Below, in pieces: positions 17,673 to 26,024 of a DNA stretch of 64,000 nt; within the stretch, counting starts at the first letter, position 1; every line of letters begins with the position of its first letter. Origin of the DNA: Streptomyces sp. CC208A (GTDB taxonomy: Bacteria > Actinomycetota > Actinomycetes > Streptomycetales > Streptomycetaceae); assembly GCF_030010625.1 (NCBI RefSeq), contig NZ_JASCXN010000028.1, positions 55,238 through 119,237 of the forward strand, given 5' to 3'. The notes below the pieces were generated by a model that was given only the letters and a program-made list of their open reading frames with translations, was not told where the DNA came from and searched no databases. Made by a program: the position numbers and the translations under genes.

Positions 17673-18953
17673 ATGAAGCCACGCAGCCTACGGCGCCGCG
17701 CCACCGCCGCCCTCGCGGCGTTCGCCGCCTGTGCCGCCCTCACCGCGACGCAGGGGCAGGCGCAGGCCGCGCCCGCCGGGGACACGCTCACCCCGGCCAC
17801 GAAGTTCTACGTGGACCCGCACAGCAAGGCAGCCAAGCAGGCCCTCACCGATCTCCGGAACGGCGACTTCGCGAACGCCGTGAACATGGCGAAGCTCGCG
17901 AGCTGGCCGCAGGCGGAGTGGTTCACCGAGGGCACGCCCGACGAGGTCCGGGGCAAGGTGAAGCGCCTCGTCCGCGAGGCCCGGGCGGTGAACCGGACCC
18001 CCGTCCTGGTCGCCTACAACGTGCCGGGCCGGGACTGCACCCAGTACTCCAGCGGCGGTGCCGCCTCCTCCGCCGCCTACCGGCAGTGGATCGACGCCTT
18101 CGCCGCCGGCATCGGCGACAGCAAGGCCGTCGTCGTGGTCGAGCCCGACGGCCTGGCCCTCCTCCCGGACGACTGCGGCCCCGACGTGGACCCGACCGGC
18201 GAGCTCACGGAGGCCCGCATCGCCGATCTCGCGTACGCGGTCAGGACCATCAAGTCCAAGTCCCGCACCGCCGTCTACCTCGACGCGGGCAACGTCCTGT
18301 GGCGGCCGGTCGGCGAGATGGCGCGGCGCCTGCTCGACGCCGGCGTCCAGGACAGCGATGGCTTCGCCCTCAACGTGTCCAACACCCACCCCACCGACCA
18401 CAACGCGCGCTACGGCACCTGGATAGCCAAGTGCATGTGGTTCGCCACCGAAGGGCCCGAGCACGCCCGGGGCCACACCGACTGGTGCGCCACCCAGTAC
18501 TACTCGCCCGCCGCCCCGAACGACGGTGCCCCCGGGAACGCGGTCGACTCCGCCGACCCCGCCACCTGGCGCTGGACCGACGCCTGGTTCGACCAGAGCG
18601 TGGGCGCTCCGCCGAGCGAGGCGCTGCACCACTTCGTCATCGACACCAGCCGCAACGGTCTGGGCGCCTGGACCCCGGAGCCCGGCAAGTACACCGGGGA
18701 CCCGGAGATCTGGTGCAACGCGCCCGGCCGCGGCCTCGGCCCGCGCCCGACCGCCGACACCGGCGTCCCGCTCGTCGACGCCTACCTGTGGATCAAGATC
18801 CCCGGCGAGTCCGACGGCAGCTGCACCCGCAACACCGGCGGCACGATCGACCCCGAGTACGGCATCGTCGACCCGCCCGCTGGCACCTGGTGGCCCGAGC
18901 AGGCCCACACCCTCGCGCGCAACGCGGCACCGCGGCTGACCTTCAACCGCTGA
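17673..18953 (+). CDS. Second secreted GH6 cellulase or cellobiohydrolase
   Basis: The 426-residue protein has a signal peptide (cleavage near residue 32) and one GH6 domain without a binding module. Motifs include GRDC (Asp121), VVEPDGL (Asp159), DAGNVLW and IKIPGESDG. Compared with the first GH6 it has about 100 extra residues, including a long insertion around residues 245-305, a feature seen in loop-covered, exo-acting GH6 enzymes; exo activity is only inferred. AGGAG precedes the ATG. No promoter or CebR box is seen in the 111-base gap, so it may depend on read-through. Confidence 0.87.
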   Translation: MKPRSLRRRATAALAAFAACAALTATQGQAQAAPAGDTLTPATKFYVDPHSKAAKQALTDLRNGDFANAVNMAKLASWPQAEWFTEGTPDEVRGKVKRLVREARAVNRTPVLVAYNVPGRDCTQYSSGGAASSAAYRQWIDAFAAGIGDSKAVVVVEPDGLALLPDDCGPDVDPTGELTEARIADLAYAVRTIKSKSRTAVYLDAGNVLWRPVGEMARRLLDAGVQDSDGFALNVSNTHPTDHNARYGTWIAKCMWFATEGPEHARGHTDWCATQYYSPAAPNDGAPGNAVDSADPATWRWTDAWFDQSVGAPPSEALHHFVIDTSRNGLGAWTPEPGKYTGDPEIWCNAPGRGLGPRPTADTGVPLVDAYLWIKIPGESDGSCTRNTGGTIDPEYGIVDPPAGTWWPEQAHTLARNAAPRLTFNR

Positions 18954-18970
18954 GCCCCGTCCCTCTCCCC

Positions 18971-19007
18971 CGCCCGGCCACGGAAGCCTCCCGCCCGTGG
19001 CCGGGCG
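18971..19007 (+). terminator. Terminator after the second GH6 gene
   Basis: CGCCCGGCCACGG (18971-18983) pairs with CCGTGGCCGGGCG (18995-19007) in a perfect 13-bp stem with an 11-base loop, 17 bases after the stop. Confidence 0.8.
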
Positions 19008-19038
19008 CCCCGGTCATCCCGCTGCCGCGGTGGAGCCG

Positions 19039-19128
19039 TTGACGGTGACGGCGGGCGTGATTACTGTGCGCTCCAGATCCCCGCCCATCGACCCGCGTTC
19101 GGCATTCCGTCGTTTGGGAGCGCTCCCA
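19039..19128 (+). promoter_or_regulatory. GH9 promoter and perfect CebR operator
   Basis: -35 TTGACG (19039-19044), 17 bases, -10 TACTGT (19062-19067), then the perfect CebR box TGGGAGCGCTCCCA at 19115-19128, about 40 bases downstream of the predicted start. Confidence 0.75.
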
Positions 19129-19208
19129 TACGATCCGTCGCGATCAGCGAGCAGCGACGAGCCCCACTCCCCCTGCCGATCGCCCATGACCCCCTACAGG
19201 AGCCGCAC

Positions 19209-21359
19209 ATGTCACTCTCCCCGTCGTTACGTCTCCCCGCCACCCTGCTGACGGGCGCCCTTCTCCTCGGCGGCCTCATGACGGCGCCGGCGGCCACCGG
19301 CGCCCCCGCCGCCGCGGCGGCGACCGCCGCCGTACGCGTCAACCAGGTCGGCTACCTGCCGGACGGACCCAAGCGCGCCACCGTCGTCACCACGGCGACG
19401 CAGTCGCTCACCTGGCAGCTGCGGAACGCCTCCGGCACCGTGGTGGCCTCCGGCCCGACCACCCCGCGCGGCGCCGACGCCCCCTCCGGGCAGTCCCTCC
19501 AGGTGGCCGACTTCTCCTCGTACCGGGAGACGGGCGCGGGCTACGTCCTGACGGTGGACGGCCACAGCAGCGCGCCCTTCGACATCCGCGCGGACCTCTA
19601 CGACGCGCTGCGCTCCGACTCCATGGCGTTCTTCCACCACCAGCGCAGCGGCATCGCCATCGACGCCTCCCTGGTGGGCTCCGCCTACGCCCGCCCGGCC
19701 GGGCACCTCGGCATCGCGCCCAACAAGGGCGACACCGCCGTCCCCTGCCAGGCCACCGTGTGCGACTACACCCAGGACGTGCGGGGCGGTTGGTACGACG
19801 CGGGCGACCACGGCAAGTACGTGGTGAACGGCGGCATCTCCACCTGGCTGGTCGTCAACTCCTTCGAGCGGGCCCAGCGGGCGGGGAAGGAGGCGGCGCT
19901 CGGCGACTCGACCCTGCGCGTCCCCGAGCGCGGCAACGGCGTGCCCGACGTCCTGGACGAGGCCCGCTGGGAGCTCGACTTCCTGATGCGGATGCAGGTG
20001 CCCGAGGGCAAGCCGTACGCGGGCATGGTGTTCCACAAGATCCACGACGCGGCCTGGACCGCCATGCCGATGCGCCCCGAACAGGACCCCCAGCCGCGCG
20101 AGTTGCACCGCCCGTCCACGGCGGCGACCCTCAACCTCGCGGCGGCCGCCGCGCAGTGCGCCCGGGTCTTCCGGCCGTACGACCCGGCGTACGCCGACCG
20201 CTGCCTGTCCGCCGCCCGCAAGGCATGGACCGCGGCCCGGGCCAACCCTGCGCTGTACGCGCCGGCTTCGGACAGCACGGGCGGCGGCGCCTACGAGGAC
20301 TCGCGGGTCACCGACGAGTTCTACTGGGCGGCGGCCGAGCTGTACGCGGCGACCGGTGAAGGCTCCTACCGGGACGCGGTCACCGCCTCGCCCTGGCACA
20401 CCTCCGCCGACGCCTTCAGCGCGTACGGCTTCGGCTGGGCGGACACCGCCGCGCTCGGCCGGATCGTCCTGGCCACCGTCCCCAACGGCCTGCCCGCCGC
20501 CGACGTGGCCCGGATCCGCGCCTCGGTGACCGCGGCCGCCGACGGCTACCTCGCCCGGATGGCCGCCCAGGGCTACGCGGTGCCCGTCCCGGCGGACGGG
20601 TACTTCTGGGGCTCGAACGGCGAGGTCGCCAACGACGCGATCGTCATGGCCGTCGCCGGGGAGCTGACCGGCGACGAGCGCTACCGCGCCGGAGCCCTGG
20701 AGACCATGGACTACCTGCTCGGCCGCAACGCCCTCGGCCTGTCGTACGTCACCGGCCACGGAGAGACCTCCGCGCAGAACCAGCACCACCGCTTCTGGGC
20801 GCACCAGTTGGACGCCTCGCTGCCCCACCCGCCGGCCGGTTCACTGGCGGGCGGCCCCAACAGCGCGCTCCAGGACCCGATCGCGGCGGAGAAGCTGGCC
20901 GGCTGCGCCCCCGCCGCCTGCTACATCGACCACATCGACTCGTACTCGACCAACGAAGTGGCCGTCAACTGGAACGCCCCGCTGGCCTGGCTCGCCGCCT
21001 ACGCCGCCGAGCGGTCCTCCACCGGCGGCGAAGAACCGCCCACCGCCGCCTGTGCGGTGACGTACACGGTGAACAACGTCTGGAACACCGGCTTCACCGC
21101 GACCGTCACCGTCAGGAACACCGGCCCGACGGCCGTGGACGGCTGGCGGCTGACCTGGGCCTACCCGGGCGGCCAGCGCGTCACGAGCGCCTGGAACGCC
21201 ACCGTCACGCAGGACGGCACCGCCGTCGACGCCCGTGACGCCGGCTGGAACCGGACGATCGCCCCCGGCGCGGCCGTGAGTTTCGGAGTCCAGGGGACCC
21301 ACACCGGTTCGAACCCCTCCCCCACGGGCTTCGCGCTCGACGGAGGTGCCTGCGTCTGA
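19209..21359 (+). CDS. Secreted GH9 cellulase with N-terminal Ig-like domain and C-terminal CBM2
   Basis: The 716-residue protein has, in order: a signal peptide (about 1-32), a CelD-type Ig-like domain (about 40-120), a GH9 catalytic domain (about 130-605), a short linker and a CBM2 (about 615-716) ending in Cys. The catalytic aspartates lie in YDAGD (197-200) and the acid glutamate in STNEVAVN (Glu583). GH9 enzymes are inverting endo- or processive cellulases, and CBM2 binds crystalline cellulose. AGGAG precedes the ATG. It is the only cellulase here with its own binding module, and it has a perfect CebR box. Confidence 0.93.
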   Translation: MSLSPSLRLPATLLTGALLLGGLMTAPAATGAPAAAAATAAVRVNQVGYLPDGPKRATVVTTATQSLTWQLRNASGTVVASGPTTPRGADAPSGQSLQVADFSSYRETGAGYVLTVDGHSSAPFDIRADLYDALRSDSMAFFHHQRSGIAIDASLVGSAYARPAGHLGIAPNKGDTAVPCQATVCDYTQDVRGGWYDAGDHGKYVVNGGISTWLVVNSFERAQRAGKEAALGDSTLRVPERGNGVPDVLDEARWELDFLMRMQVPEGKPYAGMVFHKIHDAAWTAMPMRPEQDPQPRELHRPSTAATLNLAAAAAQCARVFRPYDPAYADRCLSAARKAWTAARANPALYAPASDSTGGGAYEDSRVTDEFYWAAAELYAATGEGSYRDAVTASPWHTSADAFSAYGFGWADTAALGRIVLATVPNGLPAADVARIRASVTAAADGYLARMAAQGYAVPVPADGYFWGSNGEVANDAIVMAVAGELTGDERYRAGALETMDYLLGRNALGLSYVTGHGETSAQNQHHRFWAHQLDASLPHPPAGSLAGGPNSALQDPIAAEKLAGCAPAACYIDHIDSYSTNEVAVNWNAPLAWLAAYAAERSSTGGEEPPTAACAVTYTVNNVWNTGFTATVTVRNTGPTAVDGWRLTWAYPGGQRVTSAWNATVTQDGTAVDARDAGWNRTIAPGAAVSFGVQGTHTGSNPSPTGFALDGGACV

Positions 21360-21374
21360 CCCCTCTCCCTCTGC

Positions 21375-21412
21375 GGTCGGGCCCGGGCGGACGTTTCCGC
21401 CCGGGCCCGACC
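21375..21412 (+). terminator. Strong terminator after GH9 gene
   Basis: A perfect 16-bp stem (21375-21390 with 21397-21412) closes a 6-base loop, 16 bases after the stop. It isolates the cellulase block from the GH109 gene. Confidence 0.87.
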
Positions 21413-21474
21413 CATGCGGGAATCGGACCTTCCTTGCGCGAGAATGCGTCAAACAAGCACTGAATGAGCATCTC

Positions 21475-21504
21475 TTGACACGCCGGTGAGCACCCCGCCA
21501 GAGT
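21475..21504 (+). promoter_or_regulatory. Promoter of the GH109-like gene
   Basis: A perfect -35 TTGACA (21475-21480), an 18-base spacer and -10 CAGAGT (21499-21504) lie 38 bases before the start codon. No CebR or other palindrome is visible here. Confidence 0.6.
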
Positions 21505-21541
21505 CGTTGCCGCACCCTCCGCCCGTACGGATCGAGGAGCG

Positions 21542-22984
21542 ATGACGAACATGCCAGAAATCCGCGCAGTCTCACGCCGCTTGCTCCTGGGAGGTGCTCT
21601 GGCGACCACCGGGGCCCTCGCGGCCGGAGCGGGGTCCTCCGCCGTCGCCGCCGCGGCACCGGGGGCGGCGCCCGCCCCGGGCCGGCGGCCGGGTCAGACG
21701 TCCATGATCGACGTGCCCTACCCCGTCCACCGGACGGTACGCGTCGGCGTGATCGGACTGGGCAACCGCGGGTCCGGCATGACCACCGGCTGGTCCGTCG
21801 TCCCCGGCTGCGCCGTCACCGCCGTCTGCGACATCCGCGCCGACCGCGCCGGGCGGACCGCCGACCGGCTGGCCGCCGCGGGCAAGCCGCGGCCCGCCAC
21901 GTACGGCGGCTCCGCCGACTCCTACGCGGACATGCTGCGGCGCGACGACATCGACCTCGTCTACATCGCCACGCCCTGGGAGTTCCACTACGAGCAGGGC
22001 AGGGCCGCTCTCCTTGCCGGGAAGCACGTCACCGTCGAACTGCCCATCGCCACCGGGCTCGACGAACTGTGGGACCTCGTCAACACCTCCGAGCGCACCC
22101 GCAGGCACCTCATGCTCGCGGAGAACTGCAGCTACGGACGGAATGAGCTGGCCATGCTCAAGATGGCGCACGAGGGGCTGTTCGGCGACATCACGAACGG
22201 CCACGGCGGGTACCTCCACGACCTGCGCGCGCTGCTGTTCTCCGACACGTACTACACCGACGCGTGGCGCCGGCTGTGGCACACCCGCAGCACCGCCTCC
22301 TTCTACGCCATGCACGGCCTCGCGCCGATCGCCGCGGCCATGGACGTCAACCGGGGCGACCGGATGGCCACGCTGACCGCCACGGCGACCGAACCGAAGG
22401 GGCTGGCCGACTACCGGGCCCGGTTCGTCCCCCGCCACCACCCCTCGTGGAACGAGACGTACGTCAACGGCGACCTGGTCACCTGCCTGATCGAGACGGC
22501 CAGGGGCCGGATCATCCGCGCCGAGCACGACGTGAGCTCGCCCCGGCCGTACAGCCGGATCAACACCCTCGCCGGCAGCCGGGGGATCTTCGAGGACTAC
22601 GCGGGCGTGGTGTCGGCCGGCGGCGGGCGCATCTATGTGGAACCGGACCACAGCGGCCACACCTGGCGGGACTTCGGCTCCTACCGCAAGGAGTTCGACC
22701 ACTGGTTGTGGAAGAAGATCGGCGACGACGCCGCGAACAACGGCGGTCACGGGGGCATGGACTACGTCCTCCAGTGGCGGACCGTCCAGCTGATGCGGGC
22801 AGGGCTCGTGCCCGACATCGACGTGTACGACTCGGCCGCCTGGTGCGCCCCCGTCCCCCTGAGTGTCATGTCCCTGGCAGCGAAGGGGCGTCCGGTGGAG
22901 GTCCCCGACTTCACCCGGGGTGCCTGGGTCAACCTCCGCCCGGGCCTCGACTCGCGCACCTCCGAGATGCCTCCCGTCGCCTGA
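21542..22984 (+). CDS. Tat-exported GH109-like glycosidase of the Gfo/Idh/MocA fold
   Basis: The 480-residue protein starts with a twin-arginine signal (SRRLLLGG, residues 11-18). A Rossmann NAD-binding motif VGVIGLGNRGSG (68-79) follows, then the family core ELWDLVNTSERT, AENCSYGR and GLFGD, and the late GGHGGMD (401-407). These match GH109, whose members cleave terminal alpha-N-acetylgalactosamine with a tightly bound NAD; a Tat signal lets the cofactor-loaded protein be exported folded. The start is uncertain: GAGGAG is only two bases before ATG 21542 and eleven before ATG 21551. It precedes GalNAc-type catabolic genes. Another MocA-type activity remains possible. Confidence 0.82.
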   Translation: MTNMPEIRAVSRRLLLGGALATTGALAAGAGSSAVAAAAPGAAPAPGRRPGQTSMIDVPYPVHRTVRVGVIGLGNRGSGMTTGWSVVPGCAVTAVCDIRADRAGRTADRLAAAGKPRPATYGGSADSYADMLRRDDIDLVYIATPWEFHYEQGRAALLAGKHVTVELPIATGLDELWDLVNTSERTRRHLMLAENCSYGRNELAMLKMAHEGLFGDITNGHGGYLHDLRALLFSDTYYTDAWRRLWHTRSTASFYAMHGLAPIAAAMDVNRGDRMATLTATATEPKGLADYRARFVPRHHPSWNETYVNGDLVTCLIETARGRIIRAEHDVSSPRPYSRINTLAGSRGIFEDYAGVVSAGGGRIYVEPDHSGHTWRDFGSYRKEFDHWLWKKIGDDAANNGGHGGMDYVLQWRTVQLMRAGLVPDIDVYDSAAWCAPVPLSVMSLAAKGRPVEVPDFTRGAWVNLRPGLDSRTSEMPPVA

Positions 22985-23018
22985 CGCAGCCTCCGCCCCT
23001 CCCTCGAAGGAGCAGCAC

Positions 23019-24038
23019 GTGAGACCAGCACGACTGATCGGATCGCTCGGCGCCATGGCCGTGGCGGGCGCGCTCTTCCTCCTCCCTGCCTCGACCGCCA
23101 CCGCCACCGCCACCGCCCCGGGGAGCGCGCCCGCCGCGGTCACCGCGGCGGAGACGGGGACGCGGATGGCCCTCTCCCCCGTCGATCTCGACGGGCCCGC
23201 CATATCGACGGTGAAGGTGACCGTCACCAACACCGGTCCCGACCGGATGCGCGCGCTGGAGGTCACCTTCGGAGGGCCGGCCGGCTGGGCCGTCCAGCCC
23301 TCCGCCGTCCGGGTGGACGGCTCCCTGGCCCGGGGCGCCACCGCCGAGGCCGTCTTCCGGATCCAGGTGCCGGAGCGGCGCTCCGGCTTCACCGTCCGGA
23401 CGTTCACCGCGACCGCGACGTACCGCGGCGGTGACGGGGCCGGCTCCGCCACCGTCACCAGGACGCAGCGCAGCGGCACTCCCCTGGCGGACCTGGCCGC
23501 CGCGTACGACAACGTGGGGGTGACCGACGAGAGCGACACCGCGCCCGGCGATTACGACGGCGAGGGCAACAGCTTCTCCGCGCAGAAGCTCGCCGACGTC
23601 GGACTGCGGCCCGGCGCGACGGTGCACGCCCTGGGCGCGGAACTGCGCTGGCCGGACGTCCCCAGCGGCACCCCGGGCAACGTCTCCACCACCGGGCAGG
23701 CCATCGCCCTGGACGGCAGCGGCAGCAGGCTCGTCCTGCTCGGCTCGGGCGTCACCGGCGGGGCCTCGGGCACCGCGACCGTGTACTACACCGACGGGAC
23801 GAGCGGTACCGGCTCGTTCGGCTTCCCGAACTGGTCGTTCGATCCGGTGAACGCCCACGGGGCGACCCTGGTGGCGTCGAGCGACGGACGCAACAGGCCG
23901 AGCGGATACGGGAACGCCGGCATCGCGTACCGGGTCTTCGCCCACGCGATCCCGCTCGACCCCGCCAAGCGGGTGGAGTTCGTGGTGCTGCCGAACAACG
24001 GCAACATCCATCTGTTCGACATGGCCATCGCCCCCTGA
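23019..24038 (+). CDS. Secreted NEW3-type plus C-terminal beta-sandwich protein without catalytic domain
   Basis: The 339-residue protein has a signal peptide rich in Ala/Thr (about 1-45). A NEW3-like Ig domain (about 50-160) is followed by a beta-rich domain starting at AAAYDNVGVTDESD (about 165-339). This second domain is usually attached to large glycosidases such as GH92 or alpha-galactosidases, but here no catalytic part is present. The GTG has AAGGAG eight bases upstream. It lies 34 bases after the GH109-like gene and is probably cotranscribed, so it may help bind the same GalNAc-containing glycan. The function is inferred. Confidence 0.75.
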   Translation: MRPARLIGSLGAMAVAGALFLLPASTATATATAPGSAPAAVTAAETGTRMALSPVDLDGPAISTVKVTVTNTGPDRMRALEVTFGGPAGWAVQPSAVRVDGSLARGATAEAVFRIQVPERRSGFTVRTFTATATYRGGDGAGSATVTRTQRSGTPLADLAAAYDNVGVTDESDTAPGDYDGEGNSFSAQKLADVGLRPGATVHALGAELRWPDVPSGTPGNVSTTGQAIALDGSGSRLVLLGSGVTGGASGTATVYYTDGTSGTGSFGFPNWSFDPVNAHGATLVASSDGRNRPSGYGNAGIAYRVFAHAIPLDPAKRVEFVVLPNNGNIHLFDMAIAP

Positions 24039-24049
24039 CCTCCCGGCCT

Positions 24050-24081
24050 CCGTGCCCTCCGTCAGTCGGCGGAGGACACGG
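24050..24081. terminator. Hairpin between convergent NEW3 gene and DeoR gene
   Basis: CCGTGCCCTCCG (24050-24061) pairs with CGGAGGACACGG (24070-24081) with one mismatch. A direct repeat of the right arm follows at 24086. It lies between two converging genes. Confidence 0.55.
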
Positions 24082-24101
24082 CCGGCGGAGGACACGGGTC
24101 C

Positions 24102-24905
24102 TCAGACCGTGACCACCTTGATGCCGATGCCGTCGAGGCGGGCGACGAGGTCCGCGGGGGCCGCCGAGTCGGTGACCACGACGTCGACGGCGTCGAGTCC
24201 GCAGATCCGGGCGAAGGCCCGCTTGCCCAGCTTCGACGAGTCGGTGACCACGACGACCCGCTGGGCGCGTTCGGCGAACAGGCGGCTGATGCTCGCCTCG
24301 TCCTCCTGCCGGGTCATCACGCCGAGCCGGGGATCGAGCCCGTCGACGCCCAGGACCGCGACGTCGAGGACGACCTCGTTGAGCACCCCCGCCGTCAGGG
24401 GGCCGACCAGCTCGTACGTCTGGGGGCGGGCCACTCCGCCGGTGACCACGAGCTTCACCTGGGGCCGCACGGCGAGTTCACCGGCGATGTTGAGGGCGTT
24501 GGTCACCACGGTGAAGACGGGCGCCGTGCCGTCCGTCGCCGGCGCGCCCCGCCGCCCCCCGGCGGCCCGCAGGGACAGCGCGCGGGCCACCTCGGTGGTG
24601 GTCGTCCCCCCGTTGAGCCCCACGACGTCCCCGTCCCCGACGAGTTCGACGGCGGCGGCCGCGATGCGCTGCTTCTCCGTGGCGTGCCGGGAGGACTTGT
24701 AGCGCAGGGGCAGTTCGTACGAGACGCCGTGCGCGACGGCCCCGCCCCTCGTCCTGACCAGCATCCGCTGCTCCGCCAGTTCGTCGAGGTCCCGCCGGAT
24801 CGTCGCGGAGGAGACGTCCAGGGCGGCGGCGGTCTCCTCGACGTCCAGCCTGCCCTCGGCGGCCAGCATCTCCAACAGAGCATGCCACCGCTCGCCTTTG
24901 GACAT
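24102..24905 (-). CDS. DeoR-family repressor, AgaR-like
   Basis: The 267-residue regulator has a DeoR winged helix (about residues 5-55; RRDLDELAEQ in the recognition part) and a sugar-phosphate sensor domain with GLNGGTTT and the VVVVTDSSKLGKRA motif. DeoR members in amino-sugar operons respond to phosphorylated sugars such as GalN-6-P. The ATG has AAGGAG nine bases upstream. It is divergent from an AgaS-like isomerase and aldolase, which it probably represses. The likely operators are 10-bp direct repeats in the shared gap. Confidence 0.88.
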   Translation of the reverse strand: MSKGERWHALLEMLAAEGRLDVEETAAALDVSSATIRRDLDELAEQRMLVRTRGGAVAHGVSYELPLRYKSSRHATEKQRIAAAAVELVGDGDVVGLNGGTTTTEVARALSLRAAGGRRGAPATDGTAPVFTVVTNALNIAGELAVRPQVKLVVTGGVARPQTYELVGPLTAGVLNEVVLDVAVLGVDGLDPRLGVMTRQEDEASISRLFAERAQRVVVVTDSSKLGKRAFARICGLDAVDVVVTDSAAPADLVARLDGIGIKVVTV

Positions 24906-24964
24906 GGCTCGGAACTCCTTCGGCCTCTGGACCCACGCGCTGCCCGTCCACCATACTCCTCGCA

Positions 24965-24994
24965 TCGAATCTGCTCGAAAATGCTCGGAGGTCG
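24965..24994. promoter_or_regulatory. 10-bp phased direct repeats, likely DeoR operator
   Basis: TCGAATCTGC (24965-24974), TCGAAAATGC (24975-24984) and a partial TCGGAGGTCG follow each other with an exact 10-bp period. Direct repeats on one face of the helix are typical of DeoR operators. They lie between the divergent regulator and isomerase genes and overlap a possible minus-strand promoter (TTCGAG, 18 bases, TATGGT). Confidence 0.6.
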
Positions 24995-25057
24995 CCCTGT
25001 GTGCGCGTTTTCACGCATGACGGTTTCCTGTACGGGCCTGTCCTGAGGAGTCGTGCC

Positions 25058-26008
25058 ATGACCACCACAGCGTCGTCCCGCACCGCGCTCGAGATCGCCT
25101 CGCAGCCGGACACCTGGGCGCGGGCGAAGGAATCGCCGGGCCGCCACGCGTCGGTCCTGCCCCGCCGCGGTGAGCGCGTCGCCGTCGTCGGCTGCGGCAC
25201 CTCGTGGTTCATGGCCCTGGCCTACGCCTCGCTCCGCGAGCTCGGCGGTCACGGTGAGACGGACGCCTTCGCCGCCTCGGAGTTCCCGCACGGCCGCCGC
25301 TACGACCGCGTGCTCGCGATCACCCGCTCCGGCACCACCACCGAGGTCCTGGACCTCCTGCGCCGGCTGAAGGGCTCCGTCCCCACGGGGGCTCTCACCG
25401 CCGACCCGCGGACCCCGGTCATGCGCGTGGCCGACGAGGTCGCCGTACTCGACTTCGCCGACGAGGAGTCGGTGGTGCAGACCCGCTTCGCCACGACGGT
25501 ACTGGCGCTGCTGCGCGCCCACCTGGAGGCGGAGGACGCCCTCCCGGCGGGCGTGCGCCCCCTCGACGAGGCCGTCGCCGACGCCCGGAAGGCGATCGCC
25601 CGGGACCTGGCCCCCGCCGTGCGCGCCGCGGAGCAGTTCACCTTCCTGGGCACCGGCTGGACCTACGGTCTGGCGCTGGAGGCGGGTCTGAAGATGCGCG
25701 AGGCCGCCGGGGCGTGGACCGAGTCCTACCCGGCCATGGAGTACCGGCACGGGCCGATCAGCATCACCGGCCCCGGCCGTGTGGCCTGGTTGTTCGGCCG
25801 GCCCCCGGCCGGGCTCGCCGACGACGTCGCCCGTGTCGGGGGGACGTTCGTCGCCGGGTCCGGCGACGGCTCCGACGCCCTCGACCCCCTGGCGGACCTG
25901 ATCCTGGTCCAGCGCCTGGCCGTCCGGCTCGCCGAGGCGCGCGGCTACGACCCCGACCGGCCCCGCAACCTGACCCGGTCCGTGGTCCTCAAGGCTCCGC
26001 GCGCGTGA
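25058..26008 (+). CDS. agaS: SIS-domain sugar isomerase/deaminase, AgaS-like
   Basis: The 316-residue cytoplasmic protein has two SIS sugar-phosphate isomerase domains (about 30-170 and 185-310), with GCGTSW and AITRSGTTTE binding loops and a C-terminal MEYRHGP motif typical of AgaS and the GlmS isomerase fold. AgaS deaminates and isomerises galactosamine-6-phosphate to tagatose-6-phosphate. The ATG at 25058 has GAGGAG seven bases upstream; an earlier in-frame start would enter the operator area. It is followed after 16 bases by a class II aldolase, which fits a GalNAc pathway. Confidence 0.82.
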   Translation: MTTTASSRTALEIASQPDTWARAKESPGRHASVLPRRGERVAVVGCGTSWFMALAYASLRELGGHGETDAFAASEFPHGRRYDRVLAITRSGTTTEVLDLLRRLKGSVPTGALTADPRTPVMRVADEVAVLDFADEESVVQTRFATTVLALLRAHLEAEDALPAGVRPLDEAVADARKAIARDLAPAVRAAEQFTFLGTGWTYGLALEAGLKMREAAGAWTESYPAMEYRHGPISITGPGRVAWLFGRPPAGLADDVARVGGTFVAGSGDGSDALDPLADLILVQRLAVRLAEARGYDPDRPRNLTRSVVLKAPRA

Positions 26009-26024
26009 GAGGAGGAGGGAACCC

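Noticed and set aside
16596..21359. A lytic polysaccharide monooxygenase or xylanase in the cellulase block
   Set aside because: No N-terminal His after a signal peptide with an AA10 fold and no GH10/GH11 motifs were found; only GH6 and GH9 enzymes are present.
23019..24038. Alpha-galactosidase or GH92 mannosidase
   Set aside because: Only accessory domains are present; no catalytic domain or acidic catalytic pair was seen.
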